A DNA stretch of 35,195 nt from Acidobacteriota bacterium (GTDB lineage: Bacteria; Acidobacteriota; Vicinamibacteria; Fen-336). This document shows positions 26,498 through 35,195 of this stretch, one piece after another; within the stretch, counting starts at the first letter, position 1, and each line of letters starts with the position of its first letter. The position numbers and the translations under genes were made by a program. The stretch spans positions 1 through 35,195 of the forward strand of contig QHVJ01000112.1 in NCBI GenBank assembly GCA_003222275.1, given 5' to 3'. The notes beneath the pieces are model-generated. The model was given only the letters and a program-made list of their open reading frames with translations. It ran no database searches and was not told where the DNA came from.

Positions 26498-28252
26498 TTA
26501 CGCCTTCCGCGCCGCCTTCTGCTCCGCGACCCAGGCGTCGATCCGGGCCTCGAGGACGTCGAGGGGCAGGGCGCCGCTGCCGAGGACCCGGTCGTGGAAA
26601 GCCCGCACGGCGAAGGCCGGCCCCAGGGCCGCGGCCGCCCGCGCGCGCAGCTCCTTGATCTTCAGCTCGCCGATCTTGTAGGCGAGGGCCTGGCCCGGCC
26701 ACACGATGTAGCGGTCCACCTCGACCACGATGTCGTGGGCGGCCTTGCCCGCGTTCTCCTCGAAGTAGGCGATGGCCTTCTCTCGCGACCAGCCGAAGGC
26801 GTGCATGCCGGTGTCGAGCACGAGGCGGATCGCCCGCCACACCTCGTAGGTGAGCTGGCCGAATCGCGAGTAGAGGTCGGCGTAGAAGCCCATCTCCGTG
26901 CCCAGCGCCTCCGCGTAGAGTCCCCAGCCCTCGACGAAGGCGGTGTAGAAGCCGTGCTTGCGGAACTCCGGGGCCGCGGGCAGCTCCTGCGCGAGCGCGA
27001 TCTGCAGGTGGTGGCCGGGCACCGACTCGTGCAGGGCCAGGGCCTCCATCTCCCATCTCGGGCGCGCCCGCAGGTCGTAGGTGTTGGCGAAGAAGTATCC
27101 GGGCCGCCCCGCGGCCGGTGAGCCGGGCTCGTAGTAGGCGGTCGTCTGCGACTTCTCGGCGTAGGCGGGCACGGGCACGACGCCATACGGCAGGCGCGGC
27201 AGCGTGCCGAACAGCTTCACCAGCTCCGGGTCGGCCCGCTTGCAGATGTCGCGGTAGCCGCGCAGGAGGTCTTCGGCGTGCTCGAAGAAGAAGCGCGGGT
27301 CGCTGCGCAGGAAGGCCATGAACTCCGCGAAGGTGCCCGCGAAGCCGCTCTGCGTCATGACCCTGTCCATCTCGCTGCGGATCCGGCGCACCTCCTGGAG
27401 GCCGATGTCGTGGATCTCCCGCGGCGTCAGGCGCGTGGTGGTGGACTGGCGGACGTTGAAGGCGTACCACGCGTCCCCATCGGGCAGGTCCGAGAGCGCG
27501 ATCGTCTCCCGGGTGCGCGGCAGGTACGCATCGGCGAAGTAGCCGTGCAGCCGGACGTAGGCGGGGGCGACCTCGGCTTTGTAGGCTTCGGCCGCCGCCC
27601 GGCGCAGCCGCTCACGATCCGGCTCCGCAACCGTCTCTGGGAAGCGCACGAAGGGTCGGAGCAGGGGGCTCGCCGGTGGGTCCTCCACGACCTGGTTGAG
27701 GATCTGCTGGGGGACGTCGCGCAGCGTGACGCGGGGAGGGGTGATGCGGGTCTCGAGTCCCTTCTCGAGCAGCGTGATCGTCTGGTCGATGAGGCGCGGC
27801 ACGCCGTGGAGCCGGGCCACGACGTCCTCGTAATCCGACGGGGTGGCCACGCGCATCATGGCGATCATCTGGGCGACGTTCTGCTGCACGCCCTGCATCT
27901 GGTTGATCGGCATGTACTCGCCCTTGAAGCGCCGGCCCTCGAGGCTCTCCTCGACCCCGCGCCGAAAGAGGTCGTGGTGGAGCTGGTCCTCCGCGCCGAG
28001 GGTGCCCCGGTCGATCGTGGCCAGCACACGTGCGGGCACCTCCATCTCCCGGTTCCGGCGCTCGATGGCCTCGAGCGAGACGTCGGTCCAGCGGTGGTTC
28101 TGGCCCGGCCAGCCGACGTAGGTCGCGAACTCGGGGTACTCCTCCATCGTGTACTGCCATTGCAGATCGAAGAGACGGTGGAGCCGCTCCGGTTCCGGCA
28201 CCGCGCCGCGACGGGCGATGATTTCTTCGGCTTGCTCCTCGTAGCGGGTCAT
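26498..28252 (-). CDS. DUF885 family protein (peptidase-like, HExxxGHH motif)
   Basis: Start ATG 28252 ('MTRYEEQAEEIIARRGAVPEPERLHRLFDLQW'); 'EMEALALHESVPGHHLQIALAQE', 'AFGWSREKAIAYFEENAGKAAHDIVVEVDRYIVWPGQALAYKIGELKI' are DUF885 hallmarks. Confidence 0.88.
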   Translation of the reverse strand: MTRYEEQAEEIIARRGAVPEPERLHRLFDLQWQYTMEEYPEFATYVGWPGQNHRWTDVSLEAIERRNREMEVPARVLATIDRGTLGAEDQLHHDLFRRGVEESLEGRRFKGEYMPINQMQGVQQNVAQMIAMMRVATPSDYEDVVARLHGVPRLIDQTITLLEKGLETRITPPRVTLRDVPQQILNQVVEDPPASPLLRPFVRFPETVAEPDRERLRRAAAEAYKAEVAPAYVRLHGYFADAYLPRTRETIALSDLPDGDAWYAFNVRQSTTTRLTPREIHDIGLQEVRRIRSEMDRVMTQSGFAGTFAEFMAFLRSDPRFFFEHAEDLLRGYRDICKRADPELVKLFGTLPRLPYGVVPVPAYAEKSQTTAYYEPGSPAAGRPGYFFANTYDLRARPRWEMEALALHESVPGHHLQIALAQELPAAPEFRKHGFYTAFVEGWGLYAEALGTEMGFYADLYSRFGQLTYEVWRAIRLVLDTGMHAFGWSREKAIAYFEENAGKAAHDIVVEVDRYIVWPGQALAYKIGELKIKELRARAAAALGPAFAVRAFHDRVLGSGALPLDVLEARIDAWVAEQKAARKA

Positions 28253-28265
28253 GCCCCTCACCCTA

Positions 28266-28289
28266 CCCTCTCCCCCTCGGAGGAGAGGG
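28266..28289. repeat. Inverted repeat CCCTCTCC-n8-GGAGAGGG of a dispersed-repeat type
   Basis: 8-bp perfect stem, 8-nt loop; context 'cccctcaccctaccctctcccc...' resembles a widespread bacterial intergenic repeat. Confidence 0.5.
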
Positions 28290-28295
28290 ATTGCT

Positions 28296-29699
28296 TCACG
28301 GCAGCTCCCACGAGAGCCGCAAGACGATGTCGGTTACCGCCAGCAGCGTGGCCAGGACGAGGGCGGTGGAGGGCGAAGGCTCTCCTTCGGGAGCATCGGC
28401 GCGCGGCGGCGAGACGACGGACGCGACCAGCAGCACGGGCATCAGCGGCACCAGGATCCTTCCCATCTCACCACGGATCAGGCCCGACGCCACGAGCAAC
28501 AGGACGCCTCCCCCGGCGGCCAGGCGAAAGGACGTCCGCGGGAGCAAGAGGCCAAACAGCACGACAGGGACGCCGAGGAAGAGCGCCAGGTCGAGCAGAT
28601 CGAAGACGAGCCAGAGCGGGTAGCTCCGGTGGGCGGTGAACTGCTCGCGGTGGATGGCCAGCGCGGCGCGCGCCGAGGCCAGCGGATGATGGCCGAGGAG
28701 GGCCGGAGCCATGAAGCACACGAGGGCAACGGCGAGGGCGATCGCGCCGAGGAGCGCCGCGCGCCGGCGACCTTCGGGCGTCCTCAGGGCGGGCGCGGCC
28801 GCGGCGACGGCACCGAGCGCGATGAGCAATGGCGCGCCATAAGAGAAGAAGAGGGCCACGCCGGCCAGCAACCCCACGCCCGCGGTGCGCGCCCCGAACC
28901 CTCGGTCTCCGCGCCCGGGAGCGAGGGCGACGGCGATCAGGGCCGATGCCGAAGCCACGGGCAGGGCGAGGGCCTGGTCCAGCTCCGGGACCATCAGGCA
29001 GAGCCCCGGTACCAGCGTCCACATGATCCCGGCTCGAACCGCTGCCGCCGGATGGGCGCCCAGGGCGCGGGCCAGCGCGGCCGCCGGAAAGCACGCCGCC
29101 GCTCCCAGCAAGCCGAGGAGCGTGGCGCCGGCGAGCGCCGCGGCCCGTGTCTCGCCCCCGAGCGCCGCCGCCAGCCGGGGCAGGCGCGCGGCGAGCCGTT
29201 GCCAGCCGATGTAATAGAGGATGGGACCGGGAGGGTGGGTGGCGGCATGGAGAGCGCCGTGGCGGAAGCGCGGCAACAGCTCGTCGTGGCGGGCCAGGAA
29301 ATCGCCGGCGTCCTCCACTCCGGCCGCGACCTTGAAATACGAGGTGAACGAGCCGCTCGTCGTGCGGCGCTCCAGCTCCGCGGCCGCGCCCGCGGGCTCG
29401 AGGCCGAGCAGCGCGAGCTGGAAACCGCAGCCCACGACCGTGCCCGCGGCCAGAAGGCCGGCCCTCGCCCCGCGGCGGGACGCGGCCCGTCCCGCGAGAG
29501 CGGCGAGGCCAACGAGCGCACCCGCCAGGCCCGCCGCCGGCGCGAGCCGGCCGGAGGGCGCCGGCTTCGGCGCGTAGCCCCACTGCCATTCCGGCGGATA
29601 GGGCGCGGGGCCGCGCAGCCAGGGCCAGGTGTCTCGCCGCGCGGCGACCAGCACGAGCAGCGTCACCGCCGCCAGCAGCGCCGCCCGGGGACGAGTCAC
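28296..29699 (-). CDS. Multi-spanning membrane protein, GT-C glycosyltransferase-like
   Basis: GTG start at 29699 overlapping the mgtE TAG (TAGTG); many hydrophobic helices; 'ATHPPGPILYYIGW' resembles the HPPG motif of GT-C-like enzymes. Confidence 0.55.
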   Translation of the reverse strand: MTRPRAALLAAVTLLVLVAARRDTWPWLRGPAPYPPEWQWGYAPKPAPSGRLAPAAGLAGALVGLAALAGRAASRRGARAGLLAAGTVVGCGFQLALLGLEPAGAAAELERRTTSGSFTSYFKVAAGVEDAGDFLARHDELLPRFRHGALHAATHPPGPILYYIGWQRLAARLPRLAAALGGETRAAALAGATLLGLLGAAACFPAAALARALGAHPAAAVRAGIMWTLVPGLCLMVPELDQALALPVASASALIAVALAPGRGDRGFGARTAGVGLLAGVALFFSYGAPLLIALGAVAAAAPALRTPEGRRRAALLGAIALAVALVCFMAPALLGHHPLASARAALAIHREQFTAHRSYPLWLVFDLLDLALFLGVPVVLFGLLLPRTSFRLAAGGGVLLLVASGLIRGEMGRILVPLMPVLLVASVVSPPRADAPEGEPSPSTALVLATLLAVTDIVLRLSWELP

Positions 29700-31051
29700 T
29701 ACAAGTGGAGGATCGCCTTGGCGATCGTGAAGTAGATGACGAGCCCGGTGGCGTCGACGAGGGTGGCGATCAGCGGCGCGGAGAGCACCGCGGGGTCGAT
29801 GCCGAAGCGCTCGGCCGCGATGGGAATGAGCGAGCCGACGGTCGTGGACCACGAGCAGATGACGAGCACGGTGATCGCGACCGTGATCGCCAGCGGCATG
29901 TGGGCCCCCCACAGCAGCGCCCGTCCGAAGGCGATCGCTCCCACGAGCAGCCCGATGAGGACGCCGGTGGATGCCTCCCGGGCGAGCACCCGCCCCGCGT
30001 CGCGGAGGCCGATCTCGCCGAGGGCGATGCTGCGGATCACCGTGGTCACGGTCTGGGAGCCGGCGTTCCCGCCGGTGCCGATCAGCAACGGAATGAAGAA
30101 GGAGAGGGCCACCACCGCCGCCAGCTCGTTCTCGTAGAAGCGCAGCACCGTGCCGGTGAACGTCTCGGCCACGAAGAGCAGCATCAGCCATCCGATGCGC
30201 TTGCGCACGACGTGGGGGATCGAGTTCTCGAAGTAGGGCCGGTCGAGCGCGCCGGGCTCGATGCCGCCCATCTTCAGGATGTCCTCCGTCTCCTCCTCGC
30301 GGATGACGTCGATGACGTCGTCCACGGTCACGAACCCCACTACGGTGCCGTCCTTCTCCAGCACCGGGACCGCGAGCAGGTTGTACTTGCTGATCTTGTT
30401 GGCGACCACCTCCTGGTCGTCCAGGGCGCTGACGAACACCGGCTTCTTGCGCATGACCTCGGTGACCGGCTGGTTCATCTCGGCCATCACGAGGTCGCGG
30501 AGGGAGACGGCTCCGAGGAGGTGCCCTTCGGCATCGAGGACGTAGCAGGAGAAGATCGACTCCTTCTCCCGGGCCACCGAGCGGATATGCTTGAGCGCCT
30601 CGCCCACCGTCATCTTCGGGTCGAGGCGGACGAACTCGGTCGTCATGATGCCGCCGGCGGTGTGTTCCGGGTACTGGAGCAATCGCTCCACCTCGGCCCG
30701 GACCTCGGGCTTGAGCTTGGGCAGGAGCCTCCGGCGCTCGAGCTCGCCCATTTGCTGGACGATGTCGGTGCGCTGGTCGGCGGAGAGACCTTCCAGGATC
30801 TGCGCCGCCCGCGCCGGCTCGAGCTGCTCGAGAATGGCGGCCCGCCGGCCCAGCGTCGGCTGGTCCATGACCTCCACCGCCCGCGCCGGCGGCAGCATCA
30901 TGACGACGCTGGCCGCTTCGGCCCGGTTGAGCTGGTTCAGCAGGTCCGCGATGTCCGCCGCCGGAAGGTCGCTGACCTTTTCACCGATCCCGGTGAAGCT
31001 CTCCTCCAGCCGGAGCTGGATCCGCTCCAGCAGATCCTTGGGCGCGGGCAC
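29699..31051 (-). CDS. mgtE: Magnesium transporter MgtE
   Basis: 450 aa; MgtE N-domain, paired CBS region ('[64 protein letters not shown]') and TM domain '[24 protein letters not shown]'. Confidence 0.96.
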   Translation of the reverse strand: MPAPKDLLERIQLRLEESFTGIGEKVSDLPAADIADLLNQLNRAEAASVVMMLPPARAVEVMDQPTLGRRAAILEQLEPARAAQILEGLSADQRTDIVQQMGELERRRLLPKLKPEVRAEVERLLQYPEHTAGGIMTTEFVRLDPKMTVGEALKHIRSVAREKESIFSCYVLDAEGHLLGAVSLRDLVMAEMNQPVTEVMRKKPVFVSALDDQEVVANKISKYNLLAVPVLEKDGTVVGFVTVDDVIDVIREEETEDILKMGGIEPGALDRPYFENSIPHVVRKRIGWLMLLFVAETFTGTVLRFYENELAAVVALSFFIPLLIGTGGNAGSQTVTTVIRSIALGEIGLRDAGRVLAREASTGVLIGLLVGAIAFGRALLWGAHMPLAITVAITVLVICSWSTTVGSLIPIAAERFGIDPAVLSAPLIATLVDATGLVIYFTIAKAILHL

Positions 31052-31062
31052 GTCTCACCTCC

Positions 31063-33549
<2,487 letters not shown>

Positions 33550-33692
33550 CGGCGGGCTCTAGCGGGGCTCCATCACGGTCGGGAGCGTCGACGGGTGCTC
33601 ATCATCGGCCACGCGCCAACACACGGGCCGTCCGCAAGTTACGCCCTTGTTCTCCGCGAGTCAACCTTGCAGACGTGTTACGATTCTGCCGC

Positions 33693-35195
33693 ATGCCCGA
33701 GCAGGCTCGGCGCCAGGCCGCTGCGCTCAACTTCCCCTACGACCCCCTCGATCCCCGCGATGACGATCCCGAGCTCTGGGCGGAGGCGCCGCTGGAGCTG
33801 CTCGTGCGCTTCGGCTGCGTTCCCGTGGAACGCAAGGGGCGCCGGCTCGTGCTCGCGTTCGGCGGGCTCGAGGATCCGACGAAGGTGGACGAGATCGAGT
33901 TCCTGCTCGGCCGCCCGGTGGAGGCGGTGGTGGCGCCGCGCGCGCGTGTGGAGCAGGCGCTGAAGCGCCACCGCGGCGGGGAGCTGATGCTCGAGCAGGC
34001 GAGCGAGCCGCTGCGCCTGCAGCTCGTCGCCGACGACGAGACCGACGTCGCCGACCCGCGGGTGCTGCCCGCGGAGAGCCCGATCGTCCGCCTGGTGGAC
34101 TCGCTCGTCCTGGGCGCGATCGACCGGCGGGCCTCGGACATCCACGTCGAGACCAAGGACCGCGAGGTGCTCATCAAGTACCGCATCGACGGCGTCCTCT
34201 ACCCGGCGCTGGAGCCGCTCGACAAGCGCCACCACGACACGATCATCAGCCGGATCAAGGTGATGTCCGAGCTGGACATCGCCGAGAAGCGGGTGCCGCA
34301 GGACGGCCGGTTCCGGCTGCGCGTGAAGGGACGCACGATCGACTTCCGCGTCTCGATCATGCCCTCCATGCACGGAGAGGACGCCGTCATCCGGATCCTC
34401 GACAAGGAGTCGCTCAACGAGGCCTTCCGCAGCCTGCGCCTCGACGTGCTCGGCTTCGCCGACTCCGATCTCCGCAAGTTCCGGAAGTACATTACGGAGC
34501 CCTACGGCATGGTGGTGGTGACCGGGCCCACCGGCAGCGGGAAGACCACCACCCTCTACGCCGCGCTGTCGGAGATCGCCACCGCCGAGGACAAGATCAT
34601 CACCATCGAGGACCCCGTCGAGTACCAGATCCCGCTCATCACGCAGGTCCCGGTGAACGAGAAGAAGGGCCTCACCTTCGCCCGCGGGCTGCGCTCGATC
34701 CTGCGGCACGACCCGGACAAGATCATGGTCGGCGAAGTTCGTGACCCCGAGACGGCCCAGATCGCCGTCCAGTCCGCCCTCACCGGCCACCTCGTCTTCA
34801 CCACCGTGCATGCCAACAACGTCTTCGACGTGATCGGCCGCTTCCTGCACATGGGCGTCGAGCCCTACAACTTCGTGTCCGCCCTGAACTGCATCATGGC
34901 CCAGCGCCTCGTGCGCCTCCTGTGCCGGTCCTGCCGCCGTCCGGCCGAGGTGTCGCCGACGTCGTTGCAGGAGTCGGGGCTCGACCCCGACCTCTATCAG
35001 GACCAGGTCTTCCACGACGCCCCCGGCTGCGAGGACTGCGGGGGCACGGGCTTCCGGGGCCGGACGGCGGTGGCGGAGCTGCTGGACATGTCCGACCGCA
35101 TCCGGCAGATGATCCTCGAGCGGCGGCCGACGGCCGAGATCAAGCAAGCCGCGCGCGAGGAAGGCATGACGTTCCTGCGGGAGTCGGCGCTGGAG
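33693..35195 (+). CDS. GspE/PilB-type secretion/pilus assembly ATPase, truncated by the window end
   Basis: My translation from ATG 33693: MPEQARRQAAALNFPYDPLDPRDDDPELWAEAPLELLVRFG...SPIVRLVDSLVLGAIDRRASDIHVE...GPTGSGKTTTLYAAL...IITIEDPVEYQIP...LRSILRHDPDKIMVGEVRDPETAQIAVQSALTGHLVFTTVHANN...CRSCRR...CEDCGGTGFRGRTAVAELL; open through 35195. Not listed in the ORF track. Confidence 0.95.
   Translation, partial: MPEQARRQAAALNFPYDPLDPRDDDPELWAEAPLELLVRFGCVPVERKGRRLVLAFGGLEDPTKVDEIEFLLGRPVEAVVAPRARVEQALKRHRGGELMLEQASEPLRLQLVADDETDVADPRVLPAESPIVRLVDSLVLGAIDRRASDIHVETKDREVLIKYRIDGVLYPALEPLDKRHHDTIISRIKVMSELDIAEKRVPQDGRFRLRVKGRTIDFRVSIMPSMHGEDAVIRILDKESLNEAFRSLRLDVLGFADSDLRKFRKYITEPYGMVVVTGPTGSGKTTTLYAALSEIATAEDKIITIEDPVEYQIPLITQVPVNEKKGLTFARGLRSILRHDPDKIMVGEVRDPETAQIAVQSALTGHLVFTTVHANNVFDVIGRFLHMGVEPYNFVSALNCIMAQRLVRLLCRSCRRPAEVSPTSLQESGLDPDLYQDQVFHDAPGCEDCGGTGFRGRTAVAELLDMSDRIRQMILERRPTAEIKQAAREEGMTFLRESALE

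Noticed and set aside
24285-27470. 1061-aa ORF as a large fusion ABC protein
   Set aside because: N-terminal part is out-of-frame DUF885; true start is 26483.

Overview
The window is a high-GC bacterial chromosome segment. Gene content (a TonB receptor with an Oar/carboxypeptidase-regulatory-like N-terminus, an FG-GAP/ASPIC-UnbV protein, TPR proteins, and a Ser/Thr kinase with TolB-like and TPR regions) suggests an Acidobacteria-like genome, but this is inference. There are four blocks. (A) 1-15.4 kb: a TonB-dependent receptor with an apparent N-terminal frameshift and two TPR proteins on +, converging on a five-gene minus-strand unit (OYE-type flavin oxidoreductase, MFS transporter, GH97 glycosidase, sorbosone-dehydrogenase-like/cytochrome c protein, CRTAC1-like FG-GAP protein). 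Related AT-rich motifs (ATATATCAT / ATCATATA) lie upstream of both units and of the dehydrogenase gene. (B) 15.6-19.2 kb: a complete smc gene. (C) 33.5-19.5 kb on -: nine co-directional genes with gaps of 43 nt or less, several overlapping: kinase-TPR, MgtE, GT-C-like membrane protein, DUF885 peptidase-like protein, ABC exporter with C-terminal cyclic-nucleotide-binding domain, two different D-Ala-D-Ala-ligase-like ATP-grasp enzymes, a cysteine-cluster protein and a DUF5916 outer-membrane barrel. This is my best candidate for an undescribed system. (D) A 3'-truncated GspE/PilB ATPase at 33693-35195+, absent from the ORF track. Intergenic regions carry REP-like and other dispersed-repeat-like elements. 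I saw no tRNA, rRNA, CRISPR array, transposase or integrase. All homology calls come from reading motifs in the translations; no searches were run.
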